Source of the DNA: a virus
Length of the DNA: 33,768 nucleotides
IMG/VR virus record: IMGVR_UViG_3300046000_008886
Location: 1-33,768 of that record
Strand: one strand, 5' to 3'
Numbering within the stretch: the first letter of the stretch is position 1; each line of letters starts with the position of its first letter. Below are positions 1 to 4,364 of the stretch, piece by piece. The notes under the pieces were generated by a model that worked only from the letters and a program-made list of their open reading frames with translations, was not told the DNA's origin and ran no database searches. The position numbers and the translations under genes were made by a program.

Positions 1-41
1 CGAGCTGTCAACCACCTCTGTCTTTCCAGTGTCAATCACTT

Positions 42-60
42 ACCTATTAGCCTCATAGGT
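42..60 (-). other. Inverted repeat / hairpin at the left edge of the tRNA array
   Basis: ACCTAT and ATAGGT form a perfect 6-bp stem around a 7-nt loop (GAGGCTA on the minus strand). The size suits a tRNA arm, but the loop has no T33, so it is not an ordinary anticodon loop. The element it belongs to may be cut by the window edge. No tRNA could be assigned in positions 1-84. Confidence 0.4.
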
Positions 61-84
61 CAATCCTCTTATGATCGATTTTGT

Positions 85-155
85 GGAGCTACACGGTAAT
101 GCTCCGTGTTCTATGATTTGCAAAACCATTGTAATTGCTTTTATACGATAGCCCC
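85..155 (-). tRNA. tRNA-Ala(TGC) with non-canonical T-loop
   Basis: The acceptor stem is GGGGCTA/TAGCTCC and the discriminator is A. The anticodon arm is ATGGT-TTTGCAA-ATCAT with anticodon TGC. The T-stem CACGG/CCGTG is perfect, but the loop is AGCATTA instead of TTCRANN. The D-arm GTAT...TTAC has the loop AAAAGCA, so positions 18-19 read AG rather than GG. Everything except the elbow is orthodox. No CCA is encoded. Confidence 0.88.
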
Positions 156-161
156 GATTGT

Positions 162-232
162 ACTGCCACGGAGAATCGAACTCCGATTTTATGGATGAAA
201 ACCATAGGTCCTGACCGTTAGACGATGGCAGC
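162..232 (-). tRNA. tRNA-Glu(TTC)
   Basis: The acceptor is GCTGCCA/TGGCAGT. The T-stem CGGAG/CTCCG carries the canonical loop TTCGATT. The anticodon arm TATGG-TTTTCAT-CCATA gives TTC, and the D-loop contains GG. No CCA is encoded. This is a normal tRNA directly next to the aberrant tRNA-Ala, a useful internal control. Confidence 0.95.
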
Positions 233-411
233 AAGTAAAATACTCATTATCGGATACTATTATTCACCGAGCACTGTATACTGTTTTCACGCTTTAATTT
301 AGTCCTTTAGATTCTCCAGTGTTGTGTGGTCGGAGGCTTTACGCTAAAATCCAATCGGCAGGTCTCTTCTGCAGTTATCTTGTGTATTCCCTATACAAGG
401 AGTATTTTAGA
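233..411 (-). other. Unassigned structured spacer between tRNA-Glu and tRNA-Gly
   Basis: This 179-nt stretch holds no ORF. It contains a hairpin (CTTGT...ACAAG, about 384-404), a 4-bp stem with a 7-nt loop (GCAG/CTGC, about 359-373), and the sequence AGCGTAA (minus strand, about 339-345), identical to the odd T-loop of tRNA-Met and tRNA-Val. The flanking bases do not make a good T-stem. A degenerate or non-standard tRNA is possible; I could not build a cloverleaf. Confidence 0.3.
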
Positions 412-482
412 GCGACTAGACAGAATCGAACTGTCATCTTCTGGTTGGAAGCCAAAAGTAATAACCATTATACGATAGTCGC
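412..482 (-). tRNA. tRNA-Gly(TCC)
   Basis: The acceptor is GCGACTA/TAGTCGC and the discriminator is T, normal for bacterial tRNA-Gly. The anticodon arm is TTTGG-CTTCCAA-CCAGA. The T-arm is GACAG-TTCGATT-CTGTC. The D-loop contains the canonical GG. All features are canonical. Confidence 0.95.
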
Positions 483-503
483 AGTTTGAGGTTGAGTTCC
501 TCT

Positions 504-564
504 GTGTTGTGCACGGGAAAATTCTAATGCAATTCATCTCATTCCTTTCTCACGGGAACAACAC
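504..564 (-). other. 61-nt element closed by a perfect 7-bp stem (tRNA-like spacer)
   Basis: GTGTTGT and ACAACAC form a flush 7-bp stem like an acceptor stem. Only 47 nt lie inside, and I see no T-arm or anticodon arm with a 7-nt loop. An 8-nt direct repeat (CACGGGAA) lies just inside both ends. A 4-bp hairpin (488-502) follows it on the minus strand. It lies between tRNA-Gly and tRNA-Thr with almost no spacer. Function unknown. Confidence 0.4.
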
Positions 565-569
565 TTTGA

Positions 570-642
570 GGTTCTTGTCAGGATCGAACTGACTCTATTC
601 AGCGTTACAAATGCTGTGCACCACCACTTATGCGTAAGAACC
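570..642 (-). tRNA. tRNA-Thr(TGT)
   Basis: The acceptor is GGTTCTT/AAGAACC. The anticodon arm CAGCA-TTTGTAA-CGCTG gives TGT, with one A-C mismatch next to the loop. The T-arm GTCAG-TTCGATC-CTGAC is canonical and the D-loop contains GG. Confidence 0.92.
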
Positions 643-648
643 AAATAA

Positions 649-716
649 ATTAGAGTCGGTTTTCGTATCCGTTCTGCAGGTTAGCCCCTGCTGCTTTACT
701 ATAAGCTAACTCTAAT
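649..716 (-). other. tRNA-like RNA without a standard anticodon loop
   Basis: The acceptor ATTAGAG/CTCTAAT is perfect. A D-like arm GCTT...AAGC follows. The middle arm is GCAGG/CCTGC with a 6-nt loop GGCTAA that has no T33. The T-arm loop reads TACGAAA, one base from canonical, on a stem with mismatches at its ends. The total is 68 nt. It looks like a tRNA remnant or a tRNA-like RNA that does not decode. Confidence 0.45.
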
Positions 717-723
717 TCTTAGT

Positions 724-796
724 TGTAGGCGACTAGTACTCCAGTCCTTCTGTCCAATTAAGGAACTCATATCCGGTAACCCGGTCCTACTATTGT
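724..796 (-). other. Unassigned structured spacer before tRNA-Leu(TAG)
   Basis: The segment is tRNA-sized. It contains a GTAGG/CCTAC pairing near its ends, a CCGG-GTTA-CCGG hairpin, a TCCTT...AAGGA pairing, and a GACTG/TAGTC stem with a 6-nt loop. The arms are spaced roughly as in a cloverleaf, but I could not define a convincing anticodon loop. Confidence 0.3.
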
Positions 797-875
797 ACCC
801 AAGGAGAGACTCGAACTCTCAAGCTTACGCCACGGCTTCTAAGACCGCTGTGTCTACCAATTCCACCACTCGGGC
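797..875 (-). tRNA. tRNA-Leu(TAG)
   Basis: This is a class II tRNA. The acceptor GCCCGAG/CTTGGGT has GU pairs. The anticodon loop CTTAGAA gives TAG. A long variable arm precedes the T-arm GAGAG-TTCGAGT-CTCTC. The D-arm (GTGGTGGAATTGG) is typical of bacterial tRNA-Leu. Confidence 0.94.
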
Positions 876-975
876 AATTTACCGCATGTGCGGTCACTTA
901 TCAATCGGTAGCTCCCTCTCGATGTCCATTGATTGGTGTAAAATCGTTGGTAGAGGGTCGAACCTTAAATATCTT
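876..975 (-). other. Spacer with nested inverted repeats
   Basis: There is no gene here. ACCGCA/TGCGGT (890-903) makes a tight hairpin. ATCAAT pairs with ATTGAT around 902-935. CCCTCT (about 913-918) pairs with AGAGGG (about 951-956). The arrangement is RNA-like but matches no cloverleaf I could draw. Confidence 0.3.
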
Positions 976-977
976 TC

Positions 978-997
978 TTATACTTAAATATACGAAC
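978..997 (-). promoter_or_regulatory. GTTCGTATATT-type promoter-like motif upstream of a tRNA group
   Basis: On the minus strand the block reads GTTCGTATATTT followed by a TATAA-like box. It is nearly identical to the copies at 1276-1295 and 4365-4384. It lies upstream of the tRNA-Leu/Thr/Gly/Glu/Ala group, so it may start their transcript. Promoter function is inferred from recurrence only. Confidence 0.55.
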
Positions 998-1039
998 TAT
1001 ATTTCTAATATCCAAGCTTTTTTTAATTTATTTTTAATC

Positions 1040-1111
1040 TTAATTGTCATCATTTATTTTAATTCCGAAGAACACAAAGACTATCGCTACACATATAAAA
1101 CTTGCTATCAT
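1040..1111 (-). CDS. Possible 23-aa membrane micropeptide
   Basis: An ATG-initiated frame of 23 codons encodes a strongly hydrophobic stretch (IASFICVAIVFVFF) followed by a charged tail GIKINDDN, as in a single-pass membrane peptide. It lies between tRNA-Cys and the promoter-like motif at 978-997. The leader is A-rich. It resembles no family I know. Its shortness means chance is a real alternative. Confidence 0.3.
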   Translation of the reverse strand: MIASFICVAIVFVFFGIKINDDN

Positions 1112-1130
1112 AGTTAATTTACTTTTTTGA

Positions 1131-1201
1131 GGTCCTCCAGAGAATCGAACTCTGAATCTCACATTTTGCAGACATGAAGCTTAACCATCAGCCTGAGGAC
1201 C
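1131..1201 (-). tRNA. tRNA-Cys(GCA)
   Basis: The acceptor GGTCCTC/GAGGACC is perfect. The anticodon arm CATGT-CTGCAAA-ATGTG gives GCA. The T-arm is CAGAG-TTCGATT-CTCTG and the D-loop contains GG. Fully canonical. Confidence 0.95.
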
Positions 1202-1205
1202 ATTT

Positions 1206-1265
1206 TCACCTAGCCTGACCTGCCAGACAGTACGTGTCGTCGATCGTGCGTTACGTAGTAGGTGA
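1206..1265 (-). other. 60-nt element closed by a perfect 7-bp stem (tRNA-like)
   Basis: TCACCTA pairs with TAGGTGA. Immediately before the 3' strand, GTCTG-GCAGGT-CAGGC forms a T-arm-like hairpin with a 6-nt loop. Only 30 nt remain for the other arms, and no anticodon loop with T33 and a purine at 37 is visible. It lies directly downstream of the promoter-like motif at 1276-1295 and upstream of tRNA-Cys. Confidence 0.4.
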
Positions 1266-1275
1266 TGTTTCTTTC

Positions 1276-1295
1276 TTATACTTAAATATACGAAC
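1276..1295 (-). promoter_or_regulatory. GTTCGTATATT-type promoter-like motif upstream of tRNA-Cys
   Basis: This is the same 20-nt block as at 978-997. It lies between the stop of the HNH gene (1323) and the 60-nt tRNA-like element, the expected place for a new transcription start. Confidence 0.55.
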
Positions 1296-1322
1296 TTTAT
1301 TCTATTCTAGCAACTTTTTTTA

Positions 1323-1829
1323 CTAGAAAAATAAAAATGTTTCCCATTCTTTTGGAATATACTCCAATTGCTTCATCAGCATTAAGTAGTGAGGTCTTTT
1401 TGGTTCAGGTATTTCTTTTCCATATTCCTCAAGAGTTAAATCTGCTTTAGCCCCATTACAGCTTCTACATGCTGTTACTAAATTATCCCAAGCATTTGCT
1501 CCACCTTTTGATTGTGGAATAACGTGGTCAAGTGTTAGTGACTTTATATGGCTGTTACCGCAATAAACACATTCATAATTATCTCTTCGATAAACATTCT
1601 CTCTTGTTAGAGGAACTTTTTGAATGTTTTGTTTTACGTATTTAAACACTCTTATGATTGAAGGTTTAAATATTTCTAGTTGTGGATTTACTAATCCGAA
1701 TGTTTCTGGATGTTCAGCTATTATTTCTGCATTACCCTTATATGAAATCACGAAAGCTCTTTCTGTAGAGATAATGCTTCTTGCCATAAAGCTTGAATCG
1801 ATTACCAGTGTTCTTTGGTACTTACTCAT
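1323..1829 (-). CDS. HNH endonuclease family protein
   Basis: The 168-aa protein has a complete HNH core at residues about 90-135: CVYCG (zinc pair one), LDHVIPQSKGG (catalytic His), and WDNLVTACRSCN (Asn, zinc pair two). The N-terminal 85 residues are those seen in free-standing HNH proteins of bacteria and phages. Genes of this type may be mobile endonucleases, though no target scar is visible. It interrupts the tRNA array, with tRNA-Trp just upstream and a promoter-like motif just downstream. Nuclease activity is known for the family; the biological role here is unknown. Confidence 0.85.
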   Translation of the reverse strand: MSKYQRTLVIDSSFMARSIISTERAFVISYKGNAEIIAEHPETFGLVNPQLEIFKPSIIRVFKYVKQNIQKVPLTRENVYRRDNYECVYCGNSHIKSLTLDHVIPQSKGGANAWDNLVTACRSCNGAKADLTLEEYGKEIPEPKRPHYLMLMKQLEYIPKEWETFLFF

Positions 1830-1863
1830 GATTTTAATTTTTAATGAAACAATTTATTTTAGC

Positions 1864-1933
1864 ACGCCAGGAGGGAGTCGAACCCTCATCGTCGGTTTTG
1901 GAGACCGGTATGCTACCATTGCACCACTGACGC
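1864..1933 (-). tRNA. tRNA-Trp(CCA)
   Basis: The acceptor is GCGTCAG/CTGGCGT. The anticodon loop CTCCAAA gives CCA, on a stem with a mismatch at the outer pair. The T-arm GAGGG-TTCGACT-CCCTC is canonical. Confidence 0.92.
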
Positions 1934-2027
1934 ATTTGCAGAGTATCGCTTACTCTACCAAAGTTGATCAGACTTCTTTAATAGCTCTTTTGAAATAATC
2001 ATCTGTCTATCCATGCGATTTTTTTGT
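1934..2027 (-). other. Unassigned structured spacer with a T-arm-like hairpin
   Basis: AGAGTA and TACTCT (1940-1956) form a 6-bp stem with the loop AGCGA. Upstream on the minus strand, GAAGT-CTGATCA-ACTTT is a 5-bp stem with a 7-nt loop reading GAT at the anticodon position but with C at 37. These could be the T and anticodon arms of a further odd tRNA. I found no matching acceptor stem. Confidence 0.3.
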
Positions 2028-2098
2028 ACCCCATCCAGGAATCGAACCTAGAATTAATCTTTAGAAGAGATTTGTTATATCCGTTTAACTAATAGGGC
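2028..2098 (-). tRNA. tRNA-Arg(TCT)
   Basis: The acceptor GCCCTAT/ATGGGGT has GU pairs. The anticodon arm AATCT-CTTCTAA-AGATT gives TCT. The T-arm is CTAGG-TTCGATT-CCTGG and the D-loop contains GG. Confidence 0.93.
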
Positions 2099-2104
2099 AG
2101 TTGA

Positions 2105-2175
2105 GGTCTTAAAAGGGATCGAACCTTTGTTCTATCGTTCGTAGCGATAAGTTTTTCCAATTAAACTATAAGACC
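2105..2175 (-). tRNA. tRNA-Arg(ACG)
   Basis: The acceptor is GGTCTTA/TAAGACC. The anticodon arm TATCG-CTACGAA-CGATA gives ACG, which needs A34-to-inosine editing to read CGN. The T-arm is AAAGG-TTCGATC-CCTTT. Confidence 0.93.
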
Positions 2176-2181
2176 AGTTGT

Positions 2182-2259
2182 ACTCCGAAAGGGAGTCGAA
2201 CCCTCACGCATAAGCGTCACCGTTTAAAGATGATGTGTCTACCGTTCCACCACCGGAGT
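2182..2259 (-). tRNA. tRNA-Leu(TAA)
   Basis: This is a class II tRNA. The acceptor is ACTCCGG/TCGGAGT. The anticodon arm TCATC-TTTAAAC-GGTGA gives TAA. The variable arm has a stem ACGC..GCGT. The T-arm is GAGGG-TTCGACT-CCCTT. Confidence 0.92.
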
Positions 2260-2264
2260 ATAAA

Positions 2265-2283
2265 GCCAATCCCGTAGATTGGC
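2265..2283 (-). other. Perfect 7-bp hairpin in the tRNA array
   Basis: GCCAATC and GATTGGC pair perfectly around a 5-nt loop. No T-run follows on the minus strand, so it is not a typical terminator. It may be a processing or structural element between tRNA-His and tRNA-Leu(TAA). The rest of 2284-2354 also holds a CTCCC/GGGAG hairpin and no gene. Confidence 0.45.
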
Positions 2284-2355
2284 AGCTCAACTTTAGGCAT
2301 CGAGTTTGCAAGAACTAGTCTCTGGCCAGGTCAATCTCCCTTTGGGAGTTGTCGG

Positions 2356-2426
2356 GTGTAAGGACGGTACCGCCCCGTCTTCTCAAGATCCACAGTCTTG
2401 CACTTCACTAAAAAGCTTCGAACACC
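2356..2426 (-). tRNA. tRNA-His(GTG) with non-canonical T-loop
   Basis: The anticodon arm CAAGA-CTGTGGA-TCTTG gives GTG. The acceptor GTGTTCG/CTTACAC has two mismatches, and an extra 5' G (2426) opposite a C discriminator (2355) fits the G-1:C73 identity pair of tRNA-His. The T-stem GACGG/CCGTC is perfect, with loop GGCGGTA. The D-arm GCTT-TTTAGTG-AAGT has AG where GG is usual. Confidence 0.82.
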
Positions 2427-2435
2427 ATATAAAAA

Positions 2436-2511
2436 CTAAATAGAGATTCTCGATAGGTGATGAGATGGGCTAACCAACCTCCACATGGGTACTTATCCCC
2501 ATTCTATTTAG
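2436..2511 (-). other. 76-nt element closed by a perfect 8-bp stem (tRNA-like)
   Basis: CTAAATAG and CTATTTAG enclose 60 nt. Inside, ATGGG-GATAAGTA-CCCAT is placed exactly like a D-arm. The remaining sequence gives a short GGTT-GGTT-AGCC hairpin and TCTC/GAGA pairing. There is no 7-nt anticodon loop with T33. It lies between tRNA-Met and tRNA-His. Confidence 0.4.
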
Positions 2512-2518
2512 CTTTAGT

Positions 2519-2585
2519 ACCAATTCCAGGTTACGCTCCTGGCTGAAAATACTTATGAGATATTTTCGATCCTAGATCAATTGGT
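2519..2585 (-). tRNA. tRNA-Met(CAT) with non-canonical T-loop and short D-arm
   Basis: The acceptor ACCAATT/AATTGGT is perfect and the discriminator is A. The anticodon arm AATAT-CTCATAA-GTATT gives CAT (elongator Met, or Ile if C34 becomes lysidine). The T-stem CCAGG/CCTGG carries the loop AGCGTAA. The D region is only 14 nt (GATCTAGGATCGAA), so the whole tRNA is 67 nt. Confidence 0.85.
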
Positions 2586-2726
2586 AGTTTGATAAGAACC
2601 CGGATAACTTATCGTTGTGCTTATAATTTTAAAGTGTCTTACCACAGGGCTCCGAATGCACATTCTACTCCTGTACTCCTTAGGTACGTTGTGAGGACGG
2701 GGACCAGGTTTTTAAAAAAGTAATAC
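2586..2726 (-). other. Unassigned structured spacer
   Basis: GATAAG/CTTATC (2591-2613) is a hairpin with an 11-nt loop. GTAC-TCCTTAG-GTAC (2673-2687) is a stem with a 7-nt loop. No ORF and no complete cloverleaf were found. Confidence 0.3.
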
Positions 2727-2783
2727 GGGGATTCGATGGTAAGCCTATCCTACGTTACATATCCCCTACACCTATCTTACCAT
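2727..2783 (-). other. Possible H-type pseudoknot RNA in the tRNA array
   Basis: Two perfect stems interleave. ATGGTAAG (2736-2743) pairs with CTTACCAT (2776-2783, 8 bp), and GGGGAT (2727-2732) pairs with ATCCCC (2761-2766, 6 bp). Because each stem encloses one strand of the other, they must form either a pseudoknot or two alternative hairpins. There is no ORF and no tRNA arm pattern. Confidence 0.45.
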
Positions 2784-2823
2784 AGCAAGGCTGTCTTTTG
2801 TAACTCTGCATTATTACTTTTGC

Positions 2824-2908
2824 GGAGAGCAGAATACTCGAAATCCATCCATTTTACAGAACCACTCGCTTAGCAGGCGGTGACAATACCCTGATTGTTT
2901 TACTCTCC
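2824..2908 (-). tRNA. tRNA-Ser(GCT)
   Basis: This is a class II tRNA. The acceptor is GGAGAGT/GCTCTCC and the discriminator is G, as expected for Ser. The anticodon loop CTGCTAA gives GCT on a short stem (three good pairs). The T-loop TTCGAGT is canonical. A long variable region is present. Confidence 0.88.
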
Positions 2909-2916
2909 ATTTTTGT

Positions 2917-2987
2917 ACTCCTACAAGGAATTGAACCTTGATCTCATCCTTATCAGAGATGTGTGCTAACCATTCTACTATAGGAGC
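2917..2987 (-). tRNA. tRNA-Ile(GAT)
   Basis: The acceptor is GCTCCTA/TAGGAGT. The anticodon arm CATCT-CTGATAA-GGATG gives GAT. The T-arm CAAGG-TTCAATT-CCTTG is canonical and the D-loop contains GG. Confidence 0.94.
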
Positions 2988-2993
2988 AGTAGC

Positions 2994-3062
2994 GCCCGTA
3001 GCTGGAATCGAACCAACCTTGTTAATTACTTGTACTATGCTGTTACCCTTTTGCACCTAACT
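2994..3062 (-). pseudogene. Degenerate tRNA with canonical T-arm
   Basis: The T-arm GTTGG-TTCGATT-CCAGC and a following GC-rich strand (TACGGGC) look like a normal tRNA 3' half. No partner for that acceptor strand occurs upstream. At the anticodon position ATAGT-ACAAGTA-ATTAA has C33 and a mismatch. It is probably a decayed tRNA, or one whose 5' half is altered beyond recognition. The 5' end is approximate. Confidence 0.4.
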
Positions 3063-3212
3063 AGTATTTAGTGTGTAAAACCATATTACCATCATTAACC
3101 CACTCGATGTGTTCTCTGCGTATCCACAGCACATCTATACGAACATTTTAAACTACTGCCTGACTCTTTTCGAACGTATGAAGCTCGTATCATTCAATCT
3201 CAGTAATTTTGC
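3063..3212 (-). other. Spacer with a strong stem-loop (3106-3135)
   Basis: GATGTG/CACATC encloses CTGTG-GATA-CGCAG, a two-step hairpin of 30 nt with a 4-nt internal bulge. The rest shows no ORF, tRNA or repeat that I can assign. Confidence 0.35.
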
Positions 3213-3286
3213 TGATCTGACAGGACTCGAACCTGCTATCCTAGGTTTAACAAACCTCCGCTATATACCTCTTAAGCTTCAGATCA
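3213..3286 (-). tRNA. tRNA-Asn(GTT)
   Basis: The acceptor TGATCTG/CAGATCA is perfect. The anticodon loop TTGTTAA gives GTT. The T-arm GCAGG-TTCGAGT-CCTGT is canonical. Confidence 0.92.
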
Positions 3287-3293
3287 ATTTTGA

Positions 3294-3365
3294 GCCACAT
3301 AACAGGGATCGAACCTGTCTGCTAAATCTTGTCAAATACTCTCATCCTGTCGACCTTTCAGAGGC
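3294..3365 (-). pseudogene. Degenerate tRNA, possibly Val(GAC)
   Basis: The T-arm ACAGG-TTCGATC-CCTGT is canonical. An anticodon-like loop TTGACAA (T33, GAC, A37) lies at the right distance, but its stem has two mismatches. The best acceptor pairing (GCCTCTG/ATGTGGC) has only four of seven pairs. I read this as a decaying tRNA. Confidence 0.45.
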
Positions 3366-3469
3366 ATATTCTATTTAACCCTTTATGATTTTCCGCCCTA
3401 CGTCTAAGACAGTCCATGCATATCTGATTAAAAGATCCAGTCGTCACCATTGACTACGGACTTGTTTGT
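3366..3469 (-). other. Spacer with D-arm and anticodon-arm-like hairpins but no T-arm
   Basis: AGTC-AATGGTGAC-GACT resembles a D-arm with GG in the loop, and ATCT-TTTAATC-AGAT follows it. Flanking AGTCC/GGACT could close a short structure without a T-arm. No complete tRNA can be supported. Confidence 0.3.
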
Positions 3470-3541
3470 GGACCCTGCAGGAATCGAACCTACTCCTCTA
3501 GTTCTTCAGACTAGCGTACGCACCAGCTATACCAAAGGTCC
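3470..3541 (-). tRNA. tRNA-Phe(GAA)
   Basis: The acceptor is GGACCTT/AGGGTCC. The anticodon arm CTAGT-CTGAAGA-ACTAG gives GAA. The T-arm is GTAGG-TTCGATT-CCTGC and the D-loop contains GG. Confidence 0.95.
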
Positions 3542-3555
3542 AAGGTTAATACAGT

Positions 3556-3635
3556 GGGAAATTGTGGAATCGAACCACACCTTCTTACAGAACGATTTTA
3601 CAGACCGCTTACATCACCAGATGCTGAAACTTCCC
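3556..3635 (-). tRNA. tRNA-Tyr(GTA)
   Basis: This is a class II tRNA. The acceptor is GGGAAGT/ATTTCCC and the discriminator is A. The anticodon arm GCGGT-CTGTAAA-ATCGT gives GTA. The T-arm is TGTGG-TTCGATT-CCACA. Confidence 0.94.
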
Positions 3636-3639
3636 GATT

Positions 3640-3668
3640 ACACTTTCCATAGTTGGCTGTTTAAGTGT
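3640..3668 (-). other. Hairpin between tRNA-Tyr and the next tRNA
   Basis: ACACTT and AAGTGT pair (6 bp) around a 17-nt loop that itself can form CCA-ACTA-TGG. No T-run follows. It may help separate or process the flanking tRNAs. Confidence 0.35.
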
Positions 3669-3682
3669 GAAACCCTGTTCGC

Positions 3683-3754
3683 TCATTAACGGGACTTGAA
3701 CCCTACCTTCCGGGCTTTTCAAGGCCCAGTGTGCATCCGGTACACTTTTAATGA
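3683..3754 (-). tRNA. tRNA with 8-nt anticodon loop (TGA if read as Ser)
   Basis: The acceptor TCATTAA/TTAATGA is perfect. The D-arm GTGT-ACCGGATGC-ACAC contains GG and the T-loop TTCAAGT is canonical, on a stem with only three good pairs. The anticodon arm is TGGGC-CTTGAAAA-GCCCG: five pairs but an 8-nt loop. The anticodon could be TGA or, displaced by one, GAA. The variable loop is short, unlike a true tRNA-Ser, and a normal tRNA-Ser(TGA) exists at 4234. Confidence 0.65.
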
Positions 3755-3856
3755 AACTGCTACTTATTGTCCTCGGCAAAAGATGCTGTTCGCAGTATGG
3801 CTATGAACTTATATACGGAATTGCCGTACCGTATAAACTATCATCCCCATTTTTGT
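3755..3856 (-). other. Unassigned spacer with inverted repeats
   Basis: TATACGG (3812-3818) pairs with CCGTATA (3829-3835, 7 bp, 10-nt loop). ACTGC and GCAGT (about 3756-3796) pair at longer range. No gene or complete cloverleaf was found. Confidence 0.35.
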
Positions 3857-3926
3857 ACCTCGTGATGGTTACGCTCCACCGCCCTTTGCATGTAAAACAA
3901 ATACGCTCCTATTACGCCAACGAGGC
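3857..3926 (-). tRNA. tRNA-Val(TAC) with non-canonical T-loop
   Basis: The acceptor is GCCTCGT/ACGAGGT and the discriminator is A. The anticodon arm TTTGT-TTTACAT-GCAAA gives TAC. The T-stem GGTGG/CCATC has loop AGCGTAA. The D region (GCGTAATAGGAGC) pairs poorly. Confidence 0.87.
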
Positions 3927-3930
3927 AAAT

Positions 3931-3973
3931 CTAATTCTACGCTTCGAGTTCTTCGCGGTCTTCTATGAATTAG
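3931..3973 (-). other. 43-nt element closed by a perfect 7-bp stem
   Basis: CTAATTC and GAATTAG enclose 29 nt, in which CGC and GCG form a weak inner stem. It lies directly between tRNA-Val and tRNA-Lys. It resembles the other acceptor-like closed elements at 504, 1206 and 2436. Confidence 0.35.
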
Positions 3974-3990
3974 TAACAGTCACTTCTCGT

Positions 3991-4060
3991 ACCCCTCCTA
4001 GGTACTGGCCCTAGTTCCCGATATTAAAAGTATCGTGCTTCACCTTAAAGCTTGAAGGGC
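3991..4060 (-). tRNA. tRNA-Lys(TTT) with non-canonical T-loop
   Basis: The acceptor is GCCCTTC/GAGGGGT. The anticodon arm CGATA-CTTTTAA-TATCG gives TTT. The T-stem CTAGG/CCTAG is perfect and the loop is GCCAGTA. The D-arm GCTT-TAAGGTG-AAGC keeps GG, unlike the other odd tRNAs, which matches C (not G) at position 55. Confidence 0.88.
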
Positions 4061-4067
4061 AATTTGT

Positions 4068-4137
4068 CTAATAGGCAGGATTCGAACCTGCGTACTCCTC
4101 AGTCCAAGTGAGGCATGTGACCTAGCTTCGCTACTAG
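4068..4137 (-). tRNA. tRNA-Pro(TGG)
   Basis: The acceptor is CTAGTAG/CTATTAG. The anticodon arm CCTCA-CTTGGAC-TGAGG gives TGG. The T-arm is GCAGG-TTCGAAT-CCTGC. Canonical. Confidence 0.95.
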
Positions 4138-4150
4138 CAATTTAATTTGT

Positions 4151-4220
4151 TGCCCATGAAGGTAACGCTCCTTCTCCGCATGTGTCAAAGACATGTGTAC
4201 TACTTTTATACGAACGGGCA
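4151..4220 (-). tRNA. tRNA-Gln(TTG) with non-canonical T-loop
   Basis: The acceptor is TGCCCGT/ATGGGCA and the discriminator is A. The anticodon arm CATGT-CTTTGAC-ACATG gives TTG. The T-stem GAAGG/CCTTC has loop AGCGTTA. The D-arm GTAT-AAAAGTA-GTAC has AG in place of GG and closely resembles that of tRNA-Ala. Confidence 0.9.
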
Positions 4221-4233
4221 AATTGTCTGCAGA

Positions 4234-4320
4234 AGAGAGGATGGGATTCGAACCCATGGACCTTTTAAGGGATCTCTAGTTTTCAAGACTAGCGCAATAG
4301 GCCAACTCTGCCACCTCTCC
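4234..4320 (-). tRNA. tRNA-Ser(TGA)
   Basis: This is a class II tRNA. The acceptor is GGAGAGG/CCTCTCT. The anticodon arm CTAGT-CTTGAAA-ACTAG gives TGA. A long variable arm (GATCCCTTAAAAGGTC) is present. The T-arm is ATGGG-TTCGAAT-CCCAT. It is the first tRNA downstream of the promoter-like motif at 4365-4384. Confidence 0.95.
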
Positions 4321-4364
4321 GTTTAATTTTATCCAATATGTCAATGAACTCTTATTCTTATTTC

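Noticed and set aside
40-234. Minus-strand 64-codon open frame at the left end
   Set aside because: It spans tRNA-Ala and tRNA-Glu completely.
1624-1998. Plus-strand 124-codon open frame across the HNH gene and tRNA-Trp
   Set aside because: It runs antisense to a well-supported HNH domain and a canonical tRNA. All supported genes here are on the minus strand.
1934-2027. tRNA with anticodon TCA (would read TGA) in TTTCAAA
   Set aside because: The flanking bases do not pair as an anticodon stem, and TGA is used as an ordinary stop in the window (for example at 4490).
2814-3056. Minus-strand 80-codon open frame
   Set aside because: It covers tRNA-Ser(GCT), tRNA-Ile and a degenerate tRNA. The peptide contains translated T-arm sequence, so it is a tRNA shadow.
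3450-3689. Plus-strand 79-codon open frame (similarly 3109-3378 and 3751-4014)
   Set aside because: These lie across tRNAs in antisense. The recurrent GIEPT-like peptides are translations of reverse T-arms.
3989-4005. GTACC-CCTCCTA-GGTAC hairpin first read as a separate element
   Set aside because: The same bases are better explained as the acceptor and T-arm of tRNA-Lys(TTT), which gives a complete cloverleaf.
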